Source of the DNA: Paracoccaceae bacterium
GTDB taxonomy: Bacteria; Pseudomonadota; Alphaproteobacteria; Rhodobacterales; Rhodobacteraceae
DNA: 64,000 bases
Assembly: GCA_030148005.1 (NCBI GenBank)
Contig: JASBUI010000025.1
Location: forward strand, 83,636-147,635
Direction: 5' to 3'
Shown here: one piece after another, positions 1 through 9,590 of the stretch
How positions within the stretch are numbered: the stretch's first letter is position 1
How the letters are laid out: every line of letters begins with the position of its first letter
Made by a program: the position numbers and the translations under genes
The notes under the pieces: generated by a model
Database searches by the model: none
What the model was told of the DNA's origin: nothing
What the model saw: the letters and a program-made list of their open reading frames with translations, nothing else

Positions 1-1271
1 CAGTCGGTCAGTTTGCCGGGAAGGCGCAGTTTCTTGGTGGCCGTCTTGCGCGCGGTTTCTTTTTCGGCGCGGCGGCGCAGGCGTTCTTCGGAGCGCAGGA
101 TCAGGTGGTCAAGGATCGCGCCGGCCGATTTGGTGTCTGCGGCAAGCCAGTTGTCGAAGTGGTCGCGTACGGCGCCTTCTACAAGGCGGGCGGCCTCTGT
201 CGTGGCAAGGCGGTCCTTGGTCTGGCCGACGAACTCTGGCTCTCGGATAAAGCAGGAGACAAGCGCGCAGCCGCCGCCGACGACATCGTCGCGGTTGATC
301 TGGGTTGCCTTGCGGTTCGATACCAGCTCGCCATAAGCGCGGATGCCGCGGACGATGGCGTTCCAAAAGCCCGCCTCATGCGTGCCGCCCTCGGGCGTGG
401 GGACGGTGTTACAGTAGGACTGAATGAAGCCGTCGCGCGAGGGGGTCCAGTTGATGGCCCATTCGACCTTGCCGGCGGTGCTGAACTTTTCCTGAAAGTC
501 GACGGTTCCGGCAAAGGGTTTGTCGGCATAGGTCGAGGCGGCGCCGAGGGTTTCGTTTAGGTAGTCGGCAAGGCCGCCGGGGAAGTGAAAGGTAGCCTCT
601 GTCGGGGTTTCGCCGTCGTTGATCTGGGATTTCCAGCGAATTTCGACGCCCGAGAAGAGGTAGGCCTTGGAGCGGATCGATTTGAAAAGCCGCGCCGGTT
701 TGAAGCGGTGGTGGCCAAAGATCTGTTCGTCTGCGTGAAAGGTCGTTGTGGTGCCGCGCCGGTTGGGGGCGGCGCCGATGTTTTTCACCGGCCCCTGCGG
801 GATGCCGCGGGAAAAGGACTGGCGGTAAAGCTGGCGCTCGCGCGCGACCTCGACCACCATGCTGTCGGACAGGGCGTTGACGACCGATGCGCCAACCCCG
901 TGCAGACCGCCCGAGGTTTCATAGGCCTTGCCCGAGAATTTGCCGCCCGCGTGCAGGGTGCAAAGGATCACCTCAAGCGCGGATTTGCCTGGGAACTTGG
1001 GGTGGGGATCAATTGGGATGCCGCGGCCGTTGTCGCGGATGGTGATGGAGTAATCTGCGTGCAGTTCCACCTCTATCCGGTTGGCGTGGCCTGCGACGGC
1101 CTCATCCATGGAGTTGTCCAGAACTTCGGCCACAAGGTGGTGCAATGCACGCTCATCCGTGCCGCCGATGTACATGCCGGGGCGCTTGCGTACAGGTTCC
1201 AGCCCTTCGAGGACCTCGATTGAGGAAGCATCATAGTCAGAAGGGGCGGACCCGGTCAGAAGGTCGTTCAT
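1..1271 (-). CDS. parE: DNA topoisomerase IV subunit B, N-terminal part (runs off the left edge)
   Basis: ATPase subunit of the type IIA topoisomerase that unlinks daughter chromosomes, working with ParC. About 423 codons are present, starting at the ATG whose complement is at 1269-1271; the C-terminus lies outside the window. The GHKL ATPase motifs are visible in order: VRKRPGMYIGG near residue 30, the Asn/Glu helix LDNSMDEAVAG, DNGRGIP, and the glycine-rich lid GGLHGVGASVVNALS. The frame stays open to base 1, ending in LRLPGKLTD, a stretch typical of the start of the TOPRIM part. GyrB is the alternative, but the TDERALHHLVAEVLDN wording fits ParE of Alphaproteobacteria better. Confidence 0.93.
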   Translation of the reverse strand, partial: MNDLLTGSAPSDYDASSIEVLEGLEPVRKRPGMYIGGTDERALHHLVAEVLDNSMDEAVAGHANRIEVELHADYSITIRDNGRGIPIDPHPKFPGKSALEVILCTLHAGGKFSGKAYETSGGLHGVGASVVNALSDSMVVEVARERQLYRQSFSRGIPQGPVKNIGAAPNRRGTTTTFHADEQIFGHHRFKPARLFKSIRSKAYLFSGVEIRWKSQINDGETPTEATFHFPGGLADYLNETLGAASTYADKPFAGTVDFQEKFSTAGKVEWAINWTPSRDGFIQSYCNTVPTPEGGTHEAGFWNAIVRGIRAYGELVSNRKATQINRDDVVGGGCALVSCFIREPEFVGQTKDRLATTEAARLVEGAVRDHFDNWLAADTKSAGAILDHLILRSEERLRRRAEKETARKTATKKLRLPGKLTD

Positions 1272-1430
1272 TTGCTGCTCATGTTGTTTTGTTGCCCGCT
1301 ACTATGGCACATCGCGCGTGGGCGGAAAAGGCCGCGCGGGGCCTATTGCGGCGTGGGGCGCAGGTGGGGCGATTTCTTATTTTCGGCATTTTGTGCAAAG
1401 GTGAAGGCATTGGAACGGAAAGGATTAATG

Positions 1431-1742
1431 ATGCGATACTTCAGGGCTGTTCTTCTAGTTGGGCTGACGCTTGTCCTTGCGGCTTGTCTGCGCCAGTACA
1501 CAGGTACACCGACGCAGGTCGGGATGTACGAGTTTCAGGGTGCAAAGTACCGGGTTGCGAAACGCAGCTATACTTTGAACGGAGAGACCGGTTCTGTCCT
1601 TGTGCTTTACCGCGATGACGGCACGGATCTAGCGAAGGTGACGCCGATCGCGGGTTGCGAGGGAACGTCGACTTATGCCGAGTGCGAAAAGGCCTTTGGG
1701 GCGCAGCTTAACGAAATGATGAGCGGATCAAGCGGCTACTGA
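1431..1742 (+). CDS. small secreted lipoprotein, unknown function
   Basis: 103 residues. The N-terminus is a lipoprotein signal: a short basic start, a hydrophobic stretch and the lipobox LAAC with the lipidated cysteine at residue 19. After this comes about 80 residues with a predicted beta-rich pattern (VGMYEFQGAKYRVAK) and two cysteines (GCEGTSTYAECE) that could form a disulfide. The ATG at 1431 has AAGGA six bases upstream; an ATG one codon earlier is also possible but too close to the ribosome site. It is divergent from parE. I do not recognise a named family; a membrane-anchored periplasmic role is inferred from the signal only. Confidence 0.75.
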   Translation: MRYFRAVLLVGLTLVLAACLRQYTGTPTQVGMYEFQGAKYRVAKRSYTLNGETGSVLVLYRDDGTDLAKVTPIAGCEGTSTYAECEKAFGAQLNEMMSGSSGY

Positions 1743-1752
1743 GCGCCGGGCG

Positions 1753-2379
1753 TTATTGCGCAAGTTTCGGCGCAAGGTACTGGTGCAGCTTCAGAAGGCC
1801 CTTGAAGGTTGAAAGGACCGATTGATCAGGGGCGGCGCCGGGGTCCAGATCGGCCCAGAGCGTCAGGGATTTGCGGCGCAGGTTTTCCGCCGCGCCGTGA
1901 TCCTTGGGGAAGGGCGCGGGCACGCGTTTAAGTTCAGGCTCTGACACCCGATAGCCGGGCAGATCAAGCGCGCGGGCAAGGCCGGTGTCTTCTGCTGCGA
2001 TCTTGCGCCAGCGGGCGGTCTGGGCGGGGGTGAACCCCATCCAGCCCCATCCGGCGGTGACATAGTCGGGGGCAAGGCCAAAGAACCATCCCGGGCCGGT
2101 CTTTTCGCTACTCCATGACAGGTGCAGATGCGCGTTATAGGGCGTCTTGTCGCGTGAGAAACGCAGATCGCGGTGGACGCGGAACAGTTTGGGCGTGACC
2201 GGCTGGCCCAGAAGGCGGCCCAGATCGGCGGCGATGTGATCGCCAAGCGCAAGGCCGGGCAGCTTGATACGCGTTTCATACTGGGACTTGTGATCGGCAA
2301 ACCAGTCGCGGTCATTGTTGGCGGCAAGCTGGGCCAGAAAAACGCGGGCCTGCGGGATCAGGTCGAAAAACTGGGACAT
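1753..2379 (-). CDS. DUF2461 family protein
   Basis: 208 residues, the usual length for this family of uncharacterised soluble proteins (TIGR02453). Family-typical segments are visible: an N-terminal FDLIPQARVFLAQLAANNDRDWF, with the WF pair that begins the domain, then KLFRVHRDLRFSRDKTPYN in the middle and a GPGWFFGLAP strand. No signal peptide or membrane segment. The gene ends 10 bases from the end of the convergent lipoprotein gene and starts about 70 bases from the divergent MATE gene. The biochemical function of the family is not established, so none is proposed here. Confidence 0.85.
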   Translation of the reverse strand: MSQFFDLIPQARVFLAQLAANNDRDWFADHKSQYETRIKLPGLALGDHIAADLGRLLGQPVTPKLFRVHRDLRFSRDKTPYNAHLHLSWSSEKTGPGWFFGLAPDYVTAGWGWMGFTPAQTARWRKIAAEDTGLARALDLPGYRVSEPELKRVPAPFPKDHGAAENLRRKSLTLWADLDPGAAPDQSVLSTFKGLLKLHQYLAPKLAQ

Positions 2380-2451
2380 GGGAAAAGCCCTTTCAGCAGA
2401 AGTCTAACGCATGGGCTTGTCTCGTCGCAAGGGCACCGATACTGCTTGGCG

Positions 2452-3801
2452 ATGAGCGACAGAATGACATATCGCGGCCATGCAGGGGCGCTTGCGAAGC
2501 TGGGTCTGCCGCTGATCGGAAGCCACCTTGCGCAGGTTGCCATGGGGATCACCGATGCGGTGATGCTGGGCCGGTACGGTGTGCCAGAGCTTGCGGCCGA
2601 AACGCTGGGATTTTCGATCTATTTCGTTCTTTTCATCGTGGGATCGGGGTTTGGCGTTGCGGTGATGCCGATCATAGCGCTTGCGATCGGGCAGGGCGAT
2701 GAACAGCAGGTCCGGCGCGTTACGCGGATGTCGCTTTGGGCCTCGGTGGGTTTCGCGCTTATCGTGATGCCGCTGATGATCTGGTCGCAGCCGGTTCTTC
2801 TGGCGATCGGGCAAGAGCCCGAGATCGCGGCCCTGGCGCAGGTCTATCTGCGCTATATGGCGATCTGCATCATTCCGGCGCTGTTCGTGGTGGTTTTCAG
2901 AAGCTATCTGTCGGCGCTTGAGCGCACGCAGGTGATCTTGTGGATCACGGTTCTTGCGGCGTTTCTGAACGCGGCGCTGAACTATGCGCTGATCTTTGGA
3001 AACTTCGGCGCGCCTGAAATGGGCATCGCAGGCGCAGGGGCGGCGACGGCGGTTGTGTCAGTGGCATCGGCGCTGGTGATGGGGCTTTATATCTGGCGCC
3101 AGACGCCCGAGCATGAGGTGTTCCGGCGGATATGGCGCCCTGACGGCGAGGCTTTTGCGCGGGTCTTTTGGATGGGGGTTCCGATCGGGCTTACCAATTT
3201 CGCCGAAAGCGGGCTTTTCTCTGGCGCGGCGGTGATGATGGGCTGGATCGGCAAGGTGCCGCTGGCGGCGCATGGCATCGCGCTTCAGCTGACGGCGCTG
3301 GTTTTCGTGATGTACCTGGGCCTAAGCCAGGCGGTCACGGTGCGGGTCGGCAATGCCTATGGCCGCCGCGACCGCGATCATCTGGTGCGCGGGGCGCTGG
3401 CGGCGATGGGCGTCTCGGCGGTTCTTGCGGTGATCACGATCACGGTTTTCCTGTCGATGCCAGAAGTGCTTTTGGGTCTTTTCCTTGATCCCGGCGATCC
3501 AGAAAAACCGCTTATCATTCAGGTTGGCGTGGGCCTTATGTTCATGGCGGCGATTTTCAACGTGGCCGATGGCGGGCAGGTCATGGCGCTGGGCCTTTTG
3601 CGGGGGCTTCAGGATACGGAGGTGCCGATGATCATGGCCGTCCTAAGCTATTGGGGGGTTGGTCTGACGGGGGGCTATATCCTTGGGTTCTGGGCCGGTT
3701 TCGGGCCGGTCGGGATATGGGCAGGCCTTGCGCTGGGGCTGTTTCTGGCCTCGGGGCTGATGATGTGGCGCTTCTGGGTGGTGATGCTGGCGCGGCTTTA
3801 A
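2452..3801 (+). CDS. MATE family multidrug/Na+ (or H+) antiporter
   Basis: 449 residues with about twelve hydrophobic segments in two halves, the standard size and layout of the NorM-like MATE branch. Typical features are the N-terminal GLPLIGSHLAQVAMGITDAVMLGRYG, with the conserved region facing the central cavity, and the second-half counterpart near GVPIGLTNFAESGLF. It exports cationic drugs or metabolites from the inner membrane. I chose the ATG at 2452; an ATG at 2464 is nearly as good, because the ribosome site is weak for both. Its TAA stop shares the four bases TTAA with the stop of the convergent DMT transporter. Confidence 0.92.
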   Translation: MSDRMTYRGHAGALAKLGLPLIGSHLAQVAMGITDAVMLGRYGVPELAAETLGFSIYFVLFIVGSGFGVAVMPIIALAIGQGDEQQVRRVTRMSLWASVGFALIVMPLMIWSQPVLLAIGQEPEIAALAQVYLRYMAICIIPALFVVVFRSYLSALERTQVILWITVLAAFLNAALNYALIFGNFGAPEMGIAGAGAATAVVSVASALVMGLYIWRQTPEHEVFRRIWRPDGEAFARVFWMGVPIGLTNFAESGLFSGAAVMMGWIGKVPLAAHGIALQLTALVFVMYLGLSQAVTVRVGNAYGRRDRDHLVRGALAAMGVSAVLAVITITVFLSMPEVLLGLFLDPGDPEKPLIIQVGVGLMFMAAIFNVADGGQVMALGLLRGLQDTEVPMIMAVLSYWGVGLTGGYILGFWAGFGPVGIWAGLALGLFLASGLMMWRFWVVMLARL

Positions 3802-4667
3802 GGGCGCGCTGGGCGAGGGGCCGTGCGCGGCGGCCTTTGGCCAAGCCAGACGCTGGCCAGCACGATGGCGACGCCAAGAAACTGGGCGGTGTTCAGCGAC
3901 TGGCCCAGCACCAGCCAGCCAAGGATCACTGCGGTCAGCGGGCTGAGAAATCCCAGAACCGACACGGCCGCAGGTTCGATCCGCGCAATCCCGCGAAACC
4001 AGAAGGCATAGGTAAAGGCCGAGCTGATCAGCCCCATGTAAAGCAGCCCGCCAATGTTGGCCCCGGTCAGGGGCGGCAGGGCCGGTTCAAAGATAAGCGC
4101 CGCGGGCAATAGCAAAAGCCCCCCGGCGGTCAGTTGCCAGGCGGTGAAGGTCAAAAGCGACACAGGCGGCTGCCAGCGGCGGGTCAGCACCGTCCCGCAG
4201 GCCATAGAGGCCGCGCCAGCCAGCCCTGCGATGATGCCAACAGGGTTTAGCGCGGCGCTGGCGTTCAGGATCAGAAGGGCAACGCCGCCCATACCGGCGA
4301 TGGCGGCGATGACAGAGGGTGGTCTGATCGGGCGGCCCAGAAAGGCGCGGGCCAGAAAGACCACGATCAGCGGCTGGATCGCGCCGACCGTTGCGGCCAC
4401 CCCGCCGGGCAGGGCGTAGGCGGCAACGAACAGGAGCCACCAGAAGATCGTAAAGTTCAGCGCCCCCAGCAGAAGGATGCGCGCCCACCAGATGCCCTGT
4501 GGCAGGCGGCGCAGGAAGACAAGCAGCAAAAGACCCGCCGGCAGGGCGCGCAGCATCGCCACGGTCAGCGGATAGCCATCTGGCAGGAACTCGGTCGTTA
4601 CCAGATAGGTGCTGCCCCAGATGGTCGGGGCAATGGCGGTAAGCGCTATGTCGGTGGTGCGGGACAT
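3798..4667 (-). CDS. DMT superfamily (EamA domain) exporter
   Basis: 289 residues with ten hydrophobic segments arranged as two EamA repeats, each beginning with a small-residue/aromatic pattern (IAPTIWGSTYLVTTE in the first, AGAASMACGTVLTRRW in the second). Such proteins export amino acids or other small metabolites; the substrate cannot be read from sequence. The start ATG (complement at 4665-4667) follows GGAAACC. It is divergent from a MarR-type regulator, with two operator-like palindromes in the 80-base gap, so it is very likely the regulator's target. The stop overlaps that of the convergent MATE gene within TTAA. Confidence 0.9.
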   Translation of the reverse strand: MSRTTDIALTAIAPTIWGSTYLVTTEFLPDGYPLTVAMLRALPAGLLLLVFLRRLPQGIWWARILLLGALNFTIFWWLLFVAAYALPGGVAATVGAIQPLIVVFLARAFLGRPIRPPSVIAAIAGMGGVALLILNASAALNPVGIIAGLAGAASMACGTVLTRRWQPPVSLLTFTAWQLTAGGLLLLPAALIFEPALPPLTGANIGGLLYMGLISSAFTYAFWFRGIARIEPAAVSVLGFLSPLTAVILGWLVLGQSLNTAQFLGVAIVLASVWLGQRPPRTAPRPARP

Positions 4668-4681
4668 CTGGTTTCCGATAT

Positions 4682-4701
4682 TTATCTCGATATCAAGATA
4701 A
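4682..4701. promoter_or_regulatory. MarR operator-like palindrome 1
   Basis: A 20-base inverted repeat, TTATCTCGATATCAAGATAA, with nine of ten pairs matching. It lies 14 bases upstream of the DMT exporter start and 46 bases upstream of the divergent MarR gene. Its core (CTTGA-TCAAG like) matches the kind of site bound by MarR dimers, and it shares arms with the second palindrome 26 bases away. Binding is inferred from position and symmetry. Confidence 0.7.
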
Positions 4702-4706
4702 CCGGG

Positions 4707-4728
4707 TTTAGCTTGACGTCAAGATAAA
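4707..4728. promoter_or_regulatory. MarR operator-like palindrome 2
   Basis: A 22-base inverted repeat centred on TTGACGTCAA with one mismatched pair out of eleven, ending 19 bases before the MarR start codon. Together with palindrome 1 it gives two sites with centres 26 bases apart, enough for one dimer per divergent promoter. The TTGACG within it might also serve as a -35 element, so binding would block transcription; that part is inference. Confidence 0.7.
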
Positions 4729-4747
4729 TTTTTAGGATGGTCCGGCC

Positions 4748-5248
4748 ATGGATAATGTCGACCGGATAATCGCCCAGTGGAACCGTGAGCGCCCCGATCT
4801 TGATGTGGCGCCGATGGCGCTGATCGGGCGGCTGAAGCGGCTGTCTCAGCATTTGTCGCGCGAGATGGACAAGACCTTTGCCGCGCACGGGCTTAACATG
4901 GCCAGCTTTGATGTGCTGGCCACGCTGCGCCGCTCGGGCGCGCCTTATCAGCTATCGCCCAACGATCTGATCGGGGCGATGATGGTGACCTCGGGGACGA
5001 TGACGAACCGGATTGATCAGCTGGTCAAGGCGGGGCTGGTCAGCCGCGTCAGCAACCCCGCCGATGGGCGCAGCGTGCTGATCGCGCTGACCGAGCGGGG
5101 GCTGGAACGGATAGAGGCGGCGGTGGGGGCGCATGTGGCCACGCAAGAGCGGCTTGTCGCGGGACTAAGCGCAGACGAGCGCGGCGATCTTGACGCAGGG
5201 CTGCGCCGGTTTCTGGCGCAGTTTGAATCGGTTGAGGGACGCTCTTAA
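4748..5248 (+). CDS. MarR family transcriptional regulator
   Basis: 166 residues. A winged helix-turn-helix core is visible at about residues 55-115: LSPNDLIGAMMVTSGTMTNRIDQLVKAGLVSR, the recognition region, followed by the wing NPADGRSVLIALTERG with the conserved Asp-x-Arg (DGRS). Dimerisation helices flank it at both ends. MarR proteins usually repress a divergent gene and are released by a small ligand; here the divergent gene is a DMT exporter, with two palindromes in between. The ATG at 4748 follows GGATGG. The TAA stop shares TTAA with the stop of the convergent desaturase gene. Confidence 0.92.
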   Translation: MDNVDRIIAQWNRERPDLDVAPMALIGRLKRLSQHLSREMDKTFAAHGLNMASFDVLATLRRSGAPYQLSPNDLIGAMMVTSGTMTNRIDQLVKAGLVSRVSNPADGRSVLIALTERGLERIEAAVGAHVATQERLVAGLSADERGDLDAGLRRFLAQFESVEGRS

Positions 5249-6297
5249 GGCGTCTTGGTGCCGGATTTTGCCATTCTGCGCGCCTCGGAGAAGGACAAGA
5301 GGCGCCGGGTGTTTTCATCCCAGAGGTGCAGGCGCACGCAGGACAGGCTTTGGCGCAGTGTCATGCGCTGCGAGGTGGCAAGGATGTTGTGGTCGCGAAG
5401 CACCTGCGGCAGGCGGTAAAAGGGGATGCGGCTATAGAGGTGATGCACGTGGTGCACGCCGATATTGGCGGTGAACCAGCGCAGGACCGGCGGCAGGTCG
5501 TAGTAAGAGCTTCCGTGCAGGGCGCTTTCGTGCAGTTGCCAGTCGTCGTCGTTATTCCAGTGAGTTTCCTCGAACTGGTGCTGGACGTAGAAGAGCCACA
5601 TGCCGATGGTGGCGGCGATCAGGACGGTTGGCAGAAAGATCGTCAGCACCGGCATCAGCCCGCCGAAATAGATGATCAGCCCAAGCCCAAGGGCGATGGC
5701 AAGGTTTGTGCCCATGGCGCTGGTCCAGTATTTCGCGCCATCGCGCATCAGCCCGACGGGCAGGCGGTTCTGGATCACGAAGATATAGGCCGGCCCCATG
5801 CCGAAAAGGATGAAGGGGTTGCGGTACAGCCGATAGTTCAGGCGGCCCGTGATCTTCTTGGCGCGATACTCCTCGACCGTCATGGTATAGATATCGCCGA
5901 TACCGCGCTTGTCGAGGTTTCCGGCGCCCGAGTGGTGGATCGCGTGGGTGCGACGCCAGACGTCATAGGGCGTCAGGGTAAGCACGCCGATGGCGCGCCC
6001 GACCCAGTCGCTTAGGTGGCGGTTCTTGAAGTATGATCCGTGGCCACAGTCATGCTGGATCACGAAAAGCCGCAGCAGAAAGCCCGCGTTGAGGATCGAG
6101 ATGGCAAGCGCCAGCCAAGGGCTTATCGAGATGGCCCACCATGCCACGGCCCAAAGGCCGACGAAGGGCACAAAGCTGACGCCAAGCTCATAGAAGCTTC
6201 GGACGTGGCTGGGTTCACGATAGGCGGAAAGAATGCGCACCCAATCCTGGGGCCGGGTGCTGGCAGTGGTCGGCTGGTGCCGGAAGGCATCATTCAT
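5245..6297 (-). CDS. membrane fatty-acid desaturase
   Basis: 350 residues. An integral-membrane di-iron desaturase that introduces double bonds into acyl chains. The three histidine boxes are complete: HDCGH at residues 82-86, HAIHH at 118-122 and HHVHH at 282-286, with hydrophobic segments before, between and after. The pattern is that of the delta-12/omega-6 type bacterial desaturases, but regiospecificity cannot be decided from sequence. It is transcribed toward the MarR gene and overlaps it by four bases at the stops. No electron donor (ferredoxin) gene is adjacent. Confidence 0.9.
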   Translation of the reverse strand: MNDAFRHQPTTASTRPQDWVRILSAYREPSHVRSFYELGVSFVPFVGLWAVAWWAISISPWLALAISILNAGFLLRLFVIQHDCGHGSYFKNRHLSDWVGRAIGVLTLTPYDVWRRTHAIHHSGAGNLDKRGIGDIYTMTVEEYRAKKITGRLNYRLYRNPFILFGMGPAYIFVIQNRLPVGLMRDGAKYWTSAMGTNLAIALGLGLIIYFGGLMPVLTIFLPTVLIAATIGMWLFYVQHQFEETHWNNDDDWQLHESALHGSSYYDLPPVLRWFTANIGVHHVHHLYSRIPFYRLPQVLRDHNILATSQRMTLRQSLSCVRLHLWDENTRRLLSFSEARRMAKSGTKTP

Positions 6298-6478
6298 GTT
6301 GCGGGCTGCTCTTTGTTATTGGGCGCAAGGACCGTTGTCGGGCGGGCGAGGGGCGGGTGCCAGCGCAAGCCGACGTGAGTTGGGCGCATCCTGTCACAGT
6401 TGGCTGCCCGGCGCGATGCGTCATGTGGACCCCAAGGGGCGCAGAGTGATCAATTTTTTGATAGCATGATGCGCGGTT

Positions 6479-6892
6479 TCATGTATCGCCGCGGTCTTTC
6501 ATCAGACGGTCGGCTTTTTTGCGCACAAGAACCGAGCGCAGATCGTGCATCGCCAGAAGAAGCGCGTCGGTCACATCTTCTAGCTGTTCGTCGCTGGCCT
6601 TGGACTGCACCCATTGCGTGGTGATGTTCAGGTAGTCGACCGCGCGGTGGATATCGTCGATGTCGCGCTGCGCCAGAAGGGCGGTGCGTTCTTCCATCCA
6701 GGTCTGGATGGTGTCGATATCGCCCTGCGACAGAACGCGGTCGCCCTGCGGTTTGACCTCGCCATTGCGGATGTTGACCACGGCGATCTGGTCCATCTCG
6801 ATCCGTCGCTGGCGGTTCTCGGTATCCACGCGAAAGACAGCGGCGCCGTTCTCACGAACCCGGAAGTAGTATTTCGGAAGCTCGCCTGGCAT
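6479..6892 (-). CDS. conserved hypothetical protein, predicted soluble
   Basis: 137 residues from the ATG whose complement is at 6890-6892; a GTG twelve codons upstream is possible, but the ATG has purine-rich GAGGA and GAAGA stretches before it. The N-terminal third is beta-strand rich (YYFRVRENGAAVFRVD, then RRIEMDQIAVVNIR) and the rest is predicted helical with many charged residues. No signal peptide, membrane segment, cysteine motif or catalytic motif is visible. I recognise no named domain. It stands alone between the desaturase and an aminotransferase, both on the same strand. Confidence 0.7.
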   Translation of the reverse strand: MPGELPKYYFRVRENGAAVFRVDTENRQRRIEMDQIAVVNIRNGEVKPQGDRVLSQGDIDTIQTWMEERTALLAQRDIDDIHRAVDYLNITTQWVQSKASDEQLEDVTDALLLAMHDLRSVLVRKKADRLMKDRGDT

Positions 6893-6998
6893 TCTTCGCT
6901 GCTTTTCCTCTGTCTCTATTGGGCGCACCGGCCATTTGAAGCAGACGCTAGCATGAAATGCCGCGTCACTGGAACATGGTTTATCGGCCCGGCGGGGG

Positions 6999-8258
<1,260 letters not shown>

Positions 8259-8285
8259 TCAACGGTTAATGTGAAAGGGCGACAG

Positions 8286-8678
8286 ATGGCGCATGACGGA
8301 TGGTTCAGCAACGAGGCGGCAACCTTTGGTGATCGCGTGGCCGCGGCCCGCGAGGCAGTGGGGCTGACCCGTGAGGAACTGGCCCATAAGATCGGCGTCA
8401 AGCTGAAGACCGTAACCGGTTGGGAAGAAGACCTTGGCGAGCCGCGTGCCAACAAGCTTCAGATGCTTTCGGGCATTCTGAACGTATCGCTTATGTGGCT
8501 TCTGAACGGCGAGGGCGATGGCCTTGAGGCGCCGGGGGAGGCATATGAAATCACCCCCGACATGGAGGCGCTTTTGGCCGAGATGCGCCAGCTGAAGACG
8601 CAGATGCTGAAGACCGCGGACCGGGCCGGCAAAATCGAGCGCAAGCTGCGCCGGGCCCTCAAGGACGGCGTTCAGTGA
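8286..8678 (+). CDS. Cro/CI-type helix-turn-helix regulator
   Basis: 130 residues. An HTH_3 domain covers roughly residues 14-70: FGDRVAAAREAVGLTREELAHKIGV, then KLKTVTGWEEDLGEPRANKLQML, the standard five-helix Cro/CI layout. The C-terminal half is a helical region rich in Met, Leu, Lys and Arg, likely a dimerising coiled coil. I take the ATG at 8286 because AAAGGG ends six bases before it; a GTG at 8271 has no such site. Its stop overlaps the GTG start of sdhE, so the two are translationally coupled. DNA target unknown. Confidence 0.87.
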   Translation: MAHDGWFSNEAATFGDRVAAAREAVGLTREELAHKIGVKLKTVTGWEEDLGEPRANKLQMLSGILNVSLMWLLNGEGDGLEAPGEAYEITPDMEALLAEMRQLKTQMLKTADRAGKIERKLRRALKDGVQ

Positions 8679-8950
8679 ACCAGCGGCCGGAAATGCCAGA
8701 GACACCCGAGGCGCGGATCAAGCGGATGACGATGCGTTCGGCGCGGCGCGGCACCAAGGAAATGGATCTGGTGCTGGGCCCGTTCGCGCGGGCGCGTCTT
8801 TCGCAGATGTCGCAGCAGGAGCTGGATCTTTACGACCGGCTTTTGGAAGAGAACGACCACGAACTTTACCGCTGGGTCACCGGGCAAAGCGAGGCGAATG
8901 CGCCTTACCGCAAGCTGATCGAAGACATATCGGCCTTTATTCATCAATGA
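8675..8950 (+). CDS. sdhE: FAD assembly factor SdhE (succinate dehydrogenase assembly factor 2)
   Basis: 91 residues, the family's normal size. SdhE promotes covalent flavinylation of the succinate dehydrogenase flavoprotein. The signature is visible: RIKRMTMRSARRGTKEMDLVLGPF, containing the conserved RRGxxE motif, followed by LYDRLLEENDHELYRWVTG. Translation starts at GTG within GTGA, overlapping the stop of the HTH gene by four bases. The sdh genes themselves are not in this window. The pairing with an HTH regulator suggests co-expression rather than a shared complex. Confidence 0.92.
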   Translation: MNQRPEMPETPEARIKRMTMRSARRGTKEMDLVLGPFARARLSQMSQQELDLYDRLLEENDHELYRWVTGQSEANAPYRKLIEDISAFIHQ

Positions 8951-9043
8951 CGTAAACTTTCGGCTTTTTTGCCGGGTTTAACGAGTTCTTTGGACCTGCG
9001 GGTCTATCCCTGATCGCAACAGAGCGATTTGGCGGAGAAAAAG

Positions 9044-9541
9044 ATGAGTATTCATTCGGCGGTAAATGGCCGCGGCGACCAGGGTTTCATGGGCGATTAC
9101 CTGGAATCCCTTGCCTTGGTGGAACGTTTGCACCGGCTGCTTCTGGATGTGATCAAGGATGAGTTTGAGCGCGTCGGCGTGCTTGAGATCAACGCGGTTC
9201 AGGCGCTTTTGCTGTTCAACATCGGCGATAATGAGGTGACGGCGGGCGAGTTGAAATCGCGCGGCTATTACCAAGGCTCCAACGTCAGCTACAACCTGAA
9301 GAAGCTGGTCGAGATGGGCTATATGCACCACCAGCGATGCGAGATTGACCGCCGTTCGGTGCGGGTGCGCCTGACCGAGAAGGGGCGCAATGTGCGCGAT
9401 GTGGTCGAGGCGCTTTTTGCCCGGCATGCGGATGGGCTTGAAAGCCGCGGGGTGATCGGGCCGGATGCGATGAACACCATCAACGGTGATCTGCGGCGGG
9501 TCGAAAGATACTGGAGCGATCAGATCCGCTATATCTATTAG
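9044..9541 (+). CDS. MarR-type winged-helix regulator (LdtR-like)
   Basis: 165 residues from the ATG at 9044, which has GGAG six bases upstream; an upstream TTG is less likely. A MarR-like fold is visible: long N-terminal helices (ESLALVERLHRLLLDVIKDEFE), the helix-turn-helix VTAGELKSRGYYQGSNVSYNLKKLVEMGY, and a wing with the conserved Asp-x-Arg-Ser-Val (EIDRRSVRVRLTEKG). The wording resembles the LdtR branch found in Rhizobiales and relatives, which controls cell-envelope functions; the assignment to that branch is tentative. It converges on gloA and has no obvious target next to it. Confidence 0.85.
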   Translation: MSIHSAVNGRGDQGFMGDYLESLALVERLHRLLLDVIKDEFERVGVLEINAVQALLLFNIGDNEVTAGELKSRGYYQGSNVSYNLKKLVEMGYMHHQRCEIDRRSVRVRLTEKGRNVRDVVEALFARHADGLESRGVIGPDAMNTINGDLRRVERYWSDQIRYIY

Positions 9542-9590
9542 CGGCGGGGCGGCCGCGCCATCCTTGCGGCCTTGCCCCGGGCTGTTGCGG

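Noticed and set aside
6449..6462. ATCAA-N4-TTGAT palindrome before the desaturase
   Set aside because: FNR sites read TTGAT-N4-ATCAA; here the halves are in the reverse order, so I do not call it an FNR site. It could be a simple chance palindrome.
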